Positions 19,452 to 27,477 of a stretch of DNA of 64,000 nt are shown here, piece after piece. Numbering within the stretch: position 1 is the first letter of the stretch; each line of letters starts with the position of its first letter. Source of the stretch: JAKFDI01 sp044508835 (GTDB lineage Bacteria > Pseudomonadota > Gammaproteobacteria > Burkholderiales > Burkholderiaceae_C); contig JBIQHD010000020.1 in assembly GCA_044508835.1 (NCBI GenBank), positions 26,801 through 90,800 on the forward strand. Reading direction: 5' to 3'. Below the pieces are notes generated by a model. The model was not told the DNA's origin and did not search any database. It saw only the letters and a program-made list of their open reading frames with translations. The position numbers and the translations under genes are program-made.

Positions 19452-20408
19452 TCATGCCGGCCACTGCCGCTCGACCGGCATCGTCACGCCCGACCAGGCC
19501 CGCGAGCTCACCAGCTCGCGCACCGTCTCCTTCAGGCCCGAGGCCACGGCCGCGGCGGCCGGCGACAGCCGCTCGGGCGCCAGCGAATAGAGGTAGTTGC
19601 AGCGGCTGAAGGTGGCGTCCGAGATCGACAGCGCGCGCCAGTTCCGGCCGCGCTGGCCTTCCAGCAGGATGGCCGACATCGGCTTGATCGTCGCGCCCAT
19701 GCCCTCGTACACGCAGCCCATCAGCAGCGAGAGCGAGTCGATCTCCGCCACCACGTGGGCCGACAGGCTGCGCTGCTCGAACTCCGCCGTGATGCGCCGG
19801 CGCAGCCCATGGGTGCTGGTGGGCAGGATGAGCGGCAGCGCCGCGGCCTCGGCCACGCTCAGGCTCACGCGCCGCTGCGGCACGAGCGGGCTGTGCTTGG
19901 GCAGCATGACGAACAGCTCCTCGTCGAGCAGCGGCTCGACCGTGAGGTCGAGCGCCACGTCGCGGCTGAACAGCACGGCCAGGTCGAGCTGGCCCATGCG
20001 CATCATCTGGCCCAGGTGGCCGCTCATGCCCTCCACCACGTTGAGCAGGATGGACGGATAGCGCTCGCGGATGCGCCGCACCAGCGGCAGGCCGATGGCC
20101 GAGACGGTGGTGGCCGGCAGGCCGACCGACACCATGCCGTGCGCCTCGCCCGATTCCTGCCGCGCGATGGACAGCGCCTGGTCGAGCTGGCGCAGCATGA
20201 AGCGCGCATGGTGGTAGAGCGCGAGGCCGTTGTCCGTGGGGATCACGCCCTTGGAGGAGCGGTTGAGCAGCGGCTTGCCCACCTCGCCCTCGAGCTTGGC
20301 GAGCTGCTGGCTGAGCGCCGGCTGCGCGATGAAGAGCTGGCGCGAGGCCTTGGAAAGGCTGCCGCTCTCGACGATCTGCGCGAAGTAACGAAGCTGTCTC
20401 AGATCCAT
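19452..20408 (-). CDS. LysR-type transcriptional regulator
   Basis: A 318-residue LysR-family protein. The winged helix-turn-helix occupies residues 1-60 (MDLRQLRYFAQIVESGSLSK, then QPALSQQLAKLEGEVGKPLL), followed by the linker helix and a two-lobe effector domain (about 92-295). It is of the Nac/NocR-like group that opens with MDLRQLRYF. It is divergent from the ABC importer operon, and a CCATA-N9-TATGG site (T-N11-A type) lies between them. A second such site precedes the cupin operon at 25529. It is therefore the likely activator of both uptake and catabolic genes. The inducer is unknown. Confidence 0.92.
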   Translation of the reverse strand: MDLRQLRYFAQIVESGSLSKASRQLFIAQPALSQQLAKLEGEVGKPLLNRSSKGVIPTDNGLALYHHARFMLRQLDQALSIARQESGEAHGMVSVGLPATTVSAIGLPLVRRIRERYPSILLNVVEGMSGHLGQMMRMGQLDLAVLFSRDVALDLTVEPLLDEELFVMLPKHSPLVPQRRVSLSVAEAAALPLILPTSTHGLRRRITAEFEQRSLSAHVVAEIDSLSLLMGCVYEGMGATIKPMSAILLEGQRGRNWRALSISDATFSRCNYLYSLAPERLSPAAAAVASGLKETVRELVSSRAWSGVTMPVERQWPA

Positions 20409-20451
20409 GGATCGACCCGGTGGCGCCGGCGCGGCGCATGGTGGCGAAGGG

Positions 20452-20519
20452 CCATAGGTTTGCCTTATGGGAACTCTCCGAAAACGGTATTTTCCCGTGG
20501 GAGACCCCATTCCTAGAAT
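20452..20519 (+). promoter_or_regulatory. LysR-type operator and promoter for the ABC importer operon
   Basis: CCATA (20452-20456) and TATGG (20466-20470) form a T-N11-A inverted repeat of LysR type. A -10-like TAGAAT lies at 20514-20519, which places the operator centre near -65 from the expected start, the canonical recognition position for LysR activators. The -35 region is poor, as expected for an activated promoter. CTCCGAA at 20476-20482 falls where the activation half-site would be. The same arrangement with identical spacing recurs at 25529-25596. Confidence 0.65.
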
Positions 20520-20611
20520 TCTTTCGTGCCTCTCGTGCCGCACCACTTCCCGCGGCGCCGCGCACGCACGAACCCGCACCAGCCGGGTCGTCAAACAACA
20601 GGAGACAACAC

Positions 20612-21883
20612 ATGGACAAGCATCAACGGGCAGCCGGCCTCGATCTCGCGTCGCCCCGGCGGCGGCAGGCGCTGAAGACCGGCGCCGCGCTGGCGGGCGT
20701 GTCGGCACTGGGCTTTCCCGCCTTCGTGCGTGCGCAGTCGGAGGCCATCCGCATCGGCCACCTCACGCCGATGACCGGCTTCCTCGGCGCCCTGGGCGAG
20801 TACGCCGTGATGGGCATCCGCATGGCCGCCGACGAGATCAACGCCGCCGGCGGCGTGATGGGGCGCAAGCTCGACGTGATGTCGGAGGACTCGGTCAACC
20901 CGTCGGTCGCCTCGTCGAAGGCGCAGCGCATGATCGAGCGCGACGGCGCGGCGGTGCTGATGGGCGAGATCTCGTCGGCCTCGGCGCTCACCATCTCGCA
21001 GGTCGCGGCGCGCAACAGGAAGCTGTTCATGAGCATCGGCGCGCGCTCGGACGTGCTGCGCGGCAAGGACTGCAACCGCTACACCTTCCACGTCGACATC
21101 CCGGTCACGGTGATGGTCAACGCCGTCGGCCAGGCGCTGGTGCGCGACAAGCTGGTGCAGGGCAAGAAGATCGTGAGCCTGACCGCCGACTACCTGTTCG
21201 GCCACGACCTGGCCAAGGCGGCGAAGAAGTTCTACGACGCCAACGGCGCCACCATCGTGGCCGACGAGCTGGTGGCCACCGACGTGACCGACTTCAGCCC
21301 CTACCTGCTGAAGATCCGCCAGGCGCGGCCCGACGTGGTGTCGACCAACCTCGCGGGCAACCAGGTCACCAACTTCGTCAAGCAGTACGCCGAGTTCGGC
21401 CTGCCCTACCCGATGGTCGGCTTCAACCTCAACACGGCCGACGCCTGGGCCGCGGGCGAAGGCAATCTCGGCGGCATCTGGCCCACGGTGTGGCACCACG
21501 AGCTGCAGACGCCGGGGTCCAGGGCCTTCGCCGAGGCCTTCCGCAAGAAGCACGGCAAGCCGCCGGAGAACCACGCCTGGATCGAGTACGTCTCGCTCAA
21601 GATCATGGCGCAGGCGATGAACGAGGCGAAGTCGACGGACACCGACAAGCTCATCGCCTACTTCGAGAGCGAGGCGCAGTTCGACCTGCTCAAGGCGCGC
21701 AAGGGCTACTTCCGCTCCTGGGACCACCAGCTGATGCAGGAGGCCTATCCGTTCACGGTGAAGCCGAAGGGGCAGGCCAAGGACAAGTGGGACTTCCTCA
21801 AGTTCGGCGAGGCGGTGCCGCGGGCCGACCAGCCGCTGGAGCTGCTGGCGACGACGAAGGCGGAGAACACCTGCAAGATGTAG
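20612..21883 (+). CDS. Branched-chain amino acid-type ABC transporter substrate-binding protein
   Basis: A 423-residue periplasmic binding protein of the LivK/Peripla_BP_6 family. The N-terminus has a Tat-like twin-arginine signal (RRRQALKTGAALAGVSALG) ending at AFVRAQ. The mature protein begins IRIGHLTPMTGFLGALGEYAVMGIRMAADEINAAGG, split here by the usual family features. GGAG at 20601-20604 supports the ATG. It should bind the ligand for the LivH-like and fused LivM/G/F-like proteins downstream. Such systems in Burkholderiales often import aromatic acids, amides or ureas rather than amino acids, so the ligand is open. Confidence 0.92.
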   Translation: MDKHQRAAGLDLASPRRRQALKTGAALAGVSALGFPAFVRAQSEAIRIGHLTPMTGFLGALGEYAVMGIRMAADEINAAGGVMGRKLDVMSEDSVNPSVASSKAQRMIERDGAAVLMGEISSASALTISQVAARNRKLFMSIGARSDVLRGKDCNRYTFHVDIPVTVMVNAVGQALVRDKLVQGKKIVSLTADYLFGHDLAKAAKKFYDANGATIVADELVATDVTDFSPYLLKIRQARPDVVSTNLAGNQVTNFVKQYAEFGLPYPMVGFNLNTADAWAAGEGNLGGIWPTVWHHELQTPGSRAFAEAFRKKHGKPPENHAWIEYVSLKIMAQAMNEAKSTDTDKLIAYFESEAQFDLLKARKGYFRSWDHQLMQEAYPFTVKPKGQAKDKWDFLKFGEAVPRADQPLELLATTKAENTCKM

Positions 21884-21891
21884 CGGGCCAT

Positions 21892-22055
21892 CCGTTCGGG
21901 CTGAGCCGGTCGAAGCCTCGTGTTCTCGCGCAGGCACTTCGACAAGCTCAGTGCGAACGGGTGTTCCACCCCGCTCCCCACCCACTCCGTTCGGGCTGAG
22001 CCTGTCAAAGCCCCCTTCCCTCCCAGCACATTCCGACAAGCCCACCGCGAACGGG
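21892..22055. repeat. CAAG-type palindromic repeats between binding-protein and permease genes
   Basis: The 206-bp gap between the binding-protein and permease genes holds two inverted pairs of the CAAG-type repeat or degenerate variants: 21892-21960 (GAGCCGGTCGAAG facing CTTCGACAAGCTCAG) and 21988-22055 (GAGCCTGTCAAAG facing TTCCGACAAGCCCA). As in the peptide importer operon, the repeats lie just after the binding-protein gene and may set its excess over the membrane parts. Confidence 0.8.
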
Positions 22056-22089
22056 CCGCCGTGACCCGCACGCACCGTTTCCCTGATCC

Positions 22090-22965
22090 ATGCAACTCGT
22101 CTTCCTCCTCGAGCAGGTCGTCAACGGCCTGGTGCTCGGCGGCTACTACCTGCTGCTGGCGCTCGGCCTGTCGCTGATCTTCAGCGTCGGCGGCGTCGTC
22201 AACCTGGCGCACGGCGCGTTCTACGCGCTCGGCGCCTACGTCTCGCTGGAGGTGAGCAAGTTCCTCGGCTTCGGCGCGGGCGTGTTCATCTCGCCGCTGC
22301 TCGTCGCCCTGCTGGGCATCGCGTTCGAGCGCTTCCTGCTGCGCCGCTTCTACAGCGCCGACCCGATCCTCAGCCTGCTCGTGACCTTTGGCCTGGCCAT
22401 GGTGGTCGAGCAGTTCATCCGCATGGTGTGGGGCGCCGCGCCCATCGCCGCCAGCATGCCGGCCGCGCTCAAGGGCAACGTGACGGCCGGCGAGTTCCTG
22501 TTCTCCAAGTACCGGCTGCTGCTGCTCGCCGTGGTGTTCGTGGTGATGACGGCGATCTGGCTGCTGCTGCACAAGACCGCCTTCGGCCGCGTGGTGCGCG
22601 CCGGCGTGCAGCGGCCCGACATGGTGGCGGTGCTGGGCATCCGCCTGGCGCCCTACATGACGGCCATCGTGATGCTGGGCGTGGCCACCGCGGCGCTGGG
22701 CGGCGTGCTGTTCGCGCCGATCGCGCTGGTGCACCCGGCCATGGGCACCGAGATCATGACGGTGGCCTTCGTCGTCGTGATCATCGGCGGCCTGGGCAGC
22801 TTCTGGGGCGTCGTGCTGGCCGCGCTGCTGGTGGGCGTGGTGCGCGGCGTGACCATCCATTTCGAGCCCGCCGCCGGCGAGGCCTCGATGTACGTGCTGA
22901 TGTTCCTCGTGCTGATGTTCCGGCCCCGCGGCCTGCTCGGCGAACGCATCGAACGCTTCGAATGA
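22090..22965 (+). CDS. Branched-chain amino acid-type ABC transporter permease (LivH-like)
   Basis: A 291-residue, eight-helix permease of the LivH type. Typical segments are the N-terminal QVVNGLVLGGYYLLLALGLS, NLAHGAFYALGAY, the LRR loop before the fourth helix, and GGLGSFWGVVLAALLVGVV near the C-terminus. The stop overlaps the next ATG (ATGA), coupling it to the fused permease/ATPase gene. It forms half of the translocation channel. Confidence 0.93.
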   Translation: MQLVFLLEQVVNGLVLGGYYLLLALGLSLIFSVGGVVNLAHGAFYALGAYVSLEVSKFLGFGAGVFISPLLVALLGIAFERFLLRRFYSADPILSLLVTFGLAMVVEQFIRMVWGAAPIAASMPAALKGNVTAGEFLFSKYRLLLLAVVFVVMTAIWLLLHKTAFGRVVRAGVQRPDMVAVLGIRLAPYMTAIVMLGVATAALGGVLFAPIALVHPAMGTEIMTVAFVVVIIGGLGSFWGVVLAALLVGVVRGVTIHFEPAAGEASMYVLMFLVLMFRPRGLLGERIERFE

Positions 22966-25511
22966 GCATGACCCTCCTGCGCCACCCCCGCCACCGCCCG
23001 CTCGTCACCGCCGCCGCGGCGCTGGTGCTGCTGCCCCTCGTCCTGCAGGCCATCGGCCTCACGCTGGACACCGCGGCCGTCGTCGTCATCATGGCGATCG
23101 CCGCCATGGGCCTGAACCTGCTGGTGGGCACCACCGGCCTCGTGTCCTTCGGCCACAGCGTGTGGTTCGGCATCGGCGGCTATGCGGTCGCCATCTCGCA
23201 GCTGCGCTGGATGAACGGCCAGTTCGTGCTGCCGCTGCTGTTCTCGCTCGCCTTCGTCGCGCTGCTGTCGCTGGTCGTCGGCTACCTCATCCTGCGCCGG
23301 CGCGGGGTGTATTTCTCGCTGCTGACGCTGGCGCTGTCGGCGCTGACCTTCGCCATCGCCTTCCGCTGGACGAGCCTGACCGGCGGCGAAGGGGGCCTCG
23401 GCGGCATCGAGCGCGGCGGCCTCGAAGGCATCGCCTTCCTCGACCTCGACGACCACCTCGTGTTCTACGCCGTCACGGCGCTGATCGGCTTCGCCGTCGT
23501 CTACGGCCTGCTGCGCGTGGTGCGCTCGCCCTTCGGCCACGTGCTCCAGGCCATCCGCGAGAACGAGCAGCGCGCCGGCTTCCAGGGCTACGAGACCAAC
23601 CGCTACAAGCTCGCGGCCTTCGTGCTCTCGGCCACGGTGACGGGCCTGGCCGGCGCGCTGCTGGTGCTGCACCATCGGCTGGCGGCGGCCGAGTCGGCCA
23701 CCATCGCGCTGTCGGGCGAGCTGCTGGCGATGGTGGTGATCGGCGGCATGCGCAGCTTCCTCGGGCCGGCGCTGGGCGCGCTGTTCTACCTGCTGTTCCG
23801 CGAGCTGTTCTCGATCTACACCGACAACTGGCTGCTGTGGTTCGGCCTCATCTTCGTCGGCTTCGTGCTTTTCTCGCCCACGGGGCTGGCCGGCATCTGG
23901 GGCAAGCTGCAGCGCCGCCTGCGCCCGCCGCCGGAAACCGCCGCCGCGATGAGCCAGCGCCGCATCGTGGAAGGCCTGCCGCTGCCCTCGTTCCTGCAGC
24001 CGGTGCCGCGCGAGGGCGCGGTGCTCGAAGTCGCGGGCATCGACAAGCGCTTCGGCGGCATCCGCGCGGTGATCGATGCCTCGCTCACGGTGAACGCGGG
24101 CGAGGTGCATGCGCTCATCGGCCCCAACGGCGCGGGCAAGACCACCACCTTCAACCTGATCAGCGGCCTGTTCGTGCCCGACGCCGGCACGGTGCGCCTG
24201 CACGGGCGCGAGATCCAGCACCTGGCGCCGCCGCGCATCTGCGAGCAGGGCCTGGCGCGCTCGTTCCAGATCACCAACCTGTTCAAGGGCCTGTCCATCC
24301 ACGAGAACCTGCGCCTGTCGCTGCAGGCGCGGCACCCCGGGCGCTTCAACCTGTGGCGCGACGTCGACAGCTACGCCGAGGTGCAGCGCGAGACCGCCGA
24401 GCTGATGCGCTTCCTCGGCCTCGCGGGCATCGAGGACACCGAGGGCGGCGAGCTCTCCTACGGCGGCCAGCGGCTGGTGGACCTCGGCATCGCGCTCGGC
24501 TCGAAGCCGCAGGTGCTGCTGCTCGACGAGCCGCTGGCAGGCCTGGCCGCCGCCGAGCGCGAGCGCGTGTCGCGCCTCGTGTGCACGGTGGCGCACCACA
24601 TCCCGGTGCTCATCGTCGAGCACGACATCGACCGCGTGCTCGGCTTCTCGCAGCAGGTGACGGTGATGAACCAGGGCGAGGTGCTGATGACCGGCACGCC
24701 CGATGCGGTGCGCGAGGACCGCCGCGTGCAGGAGATCTACACCGGCAGCGGCACGCCGCCGGTCACCGGCCGCGCCGCCGCCGGCAGCGCCGCGCGCCCC
24801 GAGCTGCTGCGCTTCGAGAAGGTGGACGCCTTCTACGGCAAGAGCCACATCCTGAACCAAGCGAGCCTGGACGTGCGCGAGGGCGAGATCGTCGCCCTGC
24901 TCGGGCGCAACGGCGCGGGCAAGTCGACGCTGCTCAAGGCGCTGACCGGCCTGCTCACGCCGGCGGCCGGCTCGGTGGTGTTCGAGGGGCAGGAGATCGC
25001 GGGCCTGGCCGCGCCCGACATCGCGCGCCGCGGCATCGGCTACGTGCCGCAGGGGCGCGGGCTGTTCTCGGGCATGACGGTGGCCGAGAACCTGGCGCTC
25101 GGCCGGCTGGCGCGCGCCACCGACGGCAGCCACGGCATCGTGTGGGACGAGGCGCAGATCCTCGCGTACTTCCCGCGCCTCGCGGAGCGCATGCACGTCG
25201 CCGCCGACTACCTCTCGGGCGGCGAGCAGCAGATGGTGGCGGTGGCGCGGGCGCTGTCGGGCAACGTGCGGCTGCTGCTGCTGGACGAGCCCTTCGAGGG
25301 CCTAGCGCCCACGGTGGTGCAGGAGCTCTTCACCGTGTTCGACCGGCTGCGCGAGCACGTGTCCATCGTCATCGTCGAGCACAACCTCGATCTCGTGCTG
25401 GCGCTGGCCGACCGCGTGTTCGCGCTGGAGCGCGGCGCCGTGTTCCACACCGGGCCGGCGCAGCCGCTGCTGGACGACCTCGACTACCGCAAGAAGATCC
25501 TGTGGCTGTGA
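22962..25511 (+). CDS. LivM-LivG-LivF triple fusion: ABC permease with two ATP-binding domains
   Basis: One 849-residue reading frame that combines three normally separate importer subunits. Residues about 1-325 are a LivM-type permease (LVGTTGLVSFGHSVWFGIGGY; IRENEQRAGFQGY loop). Residues about 345-600 are a LivG-type ATPase with Walker A GPNGAGKT at 387-394, signature LSYGGQRLVDLG and Walker B LLLDEPLAGL. Residues about 617-849 are a LivF-type ATPase with Walker A GRNGAGKS at 648-655, LSGGEQQMVAVARAL and LLLDEPFEGL. A 20-residue linker (around 327-345) joins permease to ATPase. No internal frameshift or stop is present. With the LivH-like protein it needs only two polypeptides to make the whole membrane complex. 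Confidence 0.93.
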   Translation: MSMTLLRHPRHRPLVTAAAALVLLPLVLQAIGLTLDTAAVVVIMAIAAMGLNLLVGTTGLVSFGHSVWFGIGGYAVAISQLRWMNGQFVLPLLFSLAFVALLSLVVGYLILRRRGVYFSLLTLALSALTFAIAFRWTSLTGGEGGLGGIERGGLEGIAFLDLDDHLVFYAVTALIGFAVVYGLLRVVRSPFGHVLQAIRENEQRAGFQGYETNRYKLAAFVLSATVTGLAGALLVLHHRLAAAESATIALSGELLAMVVIGGMRSFLGPALGALFYLLFRELFSIYTDNWLLWFGLIFVGFVLFSPTGLAGIWGKLQRRLRPPPETAAAMSQRRIVEGLPLPSFLQPVPREGAVLEVAGIDKRFGGIRAVIDASLTVNAGEVHALIGPNGAGKTTTFNLISGLFVPDAGTVRLHGREIQHLAPPRICEQGLARSFQITNLFKGLSIHENLRLSLQARHPGRFNLWRDVDSYAEVQRETAELMRFLGLAGIEDTEGGELSYGGQRLVDLGIALGSKPQVLLLDEPLAGLAAAERERVSRLVCTVAHHIPVLIVEHDIDRVLGFSQQVTVMNQGEVLMTGTPDAVREDRRVQEIYTGSGTPPVTGRAAAGSAARPELLRFEKVDAFYGKSHILNQASLDVREGEIVALLGRNGAGKSTLLKALTGLLTPAAGSVVFEGQEIAGLAAPDIARRGIGYVPQGRGLFSGMTVAENLALGRLARATDGSHGIVWDEAQILAYFPRLAERMHVAADYLSGGEQQMVAVARALSGNVRLLLLDEPFEGLAPTVVQELFTVFDRLREHVSIVIVEHNLDLVLALADRVFALERGAVFHTGPAQPLLDDLDYRKKILWL

Positions 25512-25528
25512 GCGCCCCGTTCCACTTT

Positions 25529-25596
25529 CCATAACCCGCACTTATGGCTGCCCTCCGAATTCCGTACTTCAACTGCGGCCGCCCCTTACCTAGACT
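25529..25596 (+). promoter_or_regulatory. Second LysR-type operator and promoter, upstream of the cupin operon
   Basis: CCATA (25529-25533) and TATGG (25543-25547) repeat the T-N11-A operator seen at 20452. TAGACT at 25591-25596 is at the position of TAGAAT in the first copy, and CTCCGAA at 25553-25559 has the same offset. Over 57 aligned bases from CTTATGG onward the two regions agree at about 36 without a gap. This implies that the LysR protein encoded at 19452-20408 also drives the cupin/aldehyde dehydrogenase genes. Confidence 0.65.
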
Positions 25597-25623
25597 GAAT
25601 CGAACCCGCCAGAAAGGCAGACG

Positions 25624-26016
25624 ATGACAAGCATGACCGAGCCACGCACCACGGCCTTCGTCGAACAGATGGTGAACATTCCCTGGCAGGAATTCCCCGG
25701 CCACTTCGGCGGCGCGCTGTCCAAGGCGCTGGTGGGCGAGCAGCAGACCGGCTCGCCGCGCATGGACTTCCGCATCTCGCACTACGCGCCCTGCGCCTAC
25801 GTGGCCGAGCACGTGCACAAGGTGCAGGAGCAGATCTACTACGTGCTCGACGGCGAGGGCGTGCTCACGCTGGACGACGAGCGCCGCGTGATGCGCCGGC
25901 ACGACTACGTGTGGGTGCCGCCCGGCGTGCGCCACAGCTTCACCAACAACGGCCTCGCGGGCCTGGTGTTCCTCGTCATCACGACGCCGGCCAGCGACGC
26001 GGAGGACGCACTGTGA
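25624..26016 (+). CDS. Cupin-domain protein
   Basis: A 130-residue single-domain cupin. The first motif is seen as YVAEHVHKVQEQIYYVLDGEGVL (His and Glu metal ligands), with the second at DYVWVPPGVRHSFTNNG. A divalent metal is expected in the barrel. It is the first gene of the second LysR-linked operon, and its stop overlaps the aldehyde dehydrogenase GTG start. Such small cupins act as isomerases, dioxygenases or lyases, or bind ligands; no specific reaction is assigned. Confidence 0.85.
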   Translation: MTSMTEPRTTAFVEQMVNIPWQEFPGHFGGALSKALVGEQQTGSPRMDFRISHYAPCAYVAEHVHKVQEQIYYVLDGEGVLTLDDERRVMRRHDYVWVPPGVRHSFTNNGLAGLVFLVITTPASDAEDAL

Positions 26017-27464
26017 CGACCGCCGAGGCCGACATCGCGAGCACCCTGCAGGACCGCCTGCTGATCGACGGCCAATGGGTCGCCGGCAGCGGTGCGCGCG
26101 TGGACGTGCTGGACAAGTTCAGCCTGCAGCCCTTCGCCACGCTCGCCACCGCCGACCGCGCGCAGGTGCGCCAGGCCGTGGCCGCCGCCGAGGCCGCCTT
26201 CCGCCGCGGCGTGCCGCCCCCCTACGACCGCGGCACGGTGCTCGAGACCGCGGCGGCGCTGATGGAATCGCGGATCGACGCCTTCGTGCGCACCATGCAG
26301 CGCGAGGCGGGCTTCACCGCGTCGGACGCGGGCGGCGAGGTGCGCCGCTGCATGCAGACGCTCAAGCTCTCCGCCGTGGAGGCGCGCCGCCTGGCGGGCG
26401 AGGTGGTGCCGCTGTCGGGCGCGCCGCAGCAGGCCGGGCGCCTGGCCTTCACGCTGCGCGTGCCGCTGGGCGTGGTGGCGGCCATCACGCCGTTCAACTC
26501 GCCGCTGAACACCGTCACGCACAAGGTGGCGCCGGCCTTCGCCGCCGGCAACGCGGTCATCCTCAAGCCCTCCACGCACACGCCCTTCACCGCCGCGCTG
26601 CTGGCGCAGGTGCTGATCGACGCGGGCATGCCGCCCGGCTTCCTCTCGCTGCTGCACGGCAGCGCCGAGATGGCGCAGTGGCTGCTGGACGACGAGCGCG
26701 TGCGCTTCTTCGCCTTCACCGGCAGCACCGAGGTCGGCCGCGAGATCCAGCGCGCCGCGGGCCTGCGCCGCACGCAGATGGAGCTGGGCTCCATCGCCTG
26801 CACCATCGTCTGCGACGACGCCGCGCTCGACACCGCCCTGCCCAAGATCGTCAGCGCCGGCTACCGCAAGGCGGGCCAGGTGTGCACCTCGGTGCAGCTG
26901 CTGCTGGTGCACGAGGCCGTGCTGCCCGAGGTGCGCGCGCGGCTCGCGCCGATGGTGGCGGCGCTGCGCCACGGCGACCCCGCCGACCCGGCCACCGAGG
27001 TCGGCCCCGTCATCAGCGAGGCCTCGGCCCGCCGCATCGAGGAGTGGATCGACGAGGCCGTGTCGCGCGGCGCCGAGCGGCTGGCCGGCGGGCCGCGCCA
27101 GGGCGCGGTGGTGCCGCCCACGCTGCTGGCGTCGATCGACGACGGCATGCGCATCGGCTGCCAGGAGGTGTTCGGCCCGGTGATGTGCCTGGTGCCGTTC
27201 AGGACGCTGGACGAGGCCATCGCTCGCGTCAACGCCACGCCCTTCGGCCTCGCGAGCGGCATCTTCACCAACCGGCTCGACGCCGCCTTCGCCGCCGCGC
27301 AGCGGCTGGAGGTGGGCGGCGTGCACATCAACGAGACCTCCAGCTCGCGCGTGGACCTCATGCCCTACGGCGGCTCCAAGGACAGCGGCTTCGGCCGCGA
27401 GGGGCCGCGCTACGCGGTGCACGAGATGACCGAAGAGCGCATCGTCACCATCACCACTTCATAA
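26013..27464 (+). CDS. Aldehyde dehydrogenase family protein
   Basis: A 483-residue NAD(P)-dependent aldehyde dehydrogenase. The general base Glu257 (QMELGS) and nucleophile Cys291 (GQVCTS) are 34 residues apart, exactly the spacing in classical ALDHs. The cofactor motif FTGSTEVG and the C-terminal MPYGGSKDSGFGREG are also intact. The start is GTG at 26013, overlapping the cupin stop, with GGAGG at 26001-26005; longer in-frame readings only shadow the cupin gene. Together with the ThDP enzyme 13 bp downstream it likely oxidises an aldehyde intermediate to its acid. Confidence 0.93.
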   Translation: MTTAEADIASTLQDRLLIDGQWVAGSGARVDVLDKFSLQPFATLATADRAQVRQAVAAAEAAFRRGVPPPYDRGTVLETAAALMESRIDAFVRTMQREAGFTASDAGGEVRRCMQTLKLSAVEARRLAGEVVPLSGAPQQAGRLAFTLRVPLGVVAAITPFNSPLNTVTHKVAPAFAAGNAVILKPSTHTPFTAALLAQVLIDAGMPPGFLSLLHGSAEMAQWLLDDERVRFFAFTGSTEVGREIQRAAGLRRTQMELGSIACTIVCDDAALDTALPKIVSAGYRKAGQVCTSVQLLLVHEAVLPEVRARLAPMVAALRHGDPADPATEVGPVISEASARRIEEWIDEAVSRGAERLAGGPRQGAVVPPTLLASIDDGMRIGCQEVFGPVMCLVPFRTLDEAIARVNATPFGLASGIFTNRLDAAFAAAQRLEVGGVHINETSSSRVDLMPYGGSKDSGFGREGPRYAVHEMTEERIVTITTS

Positions 27465-27477
27465 AAGAACATCAGCC

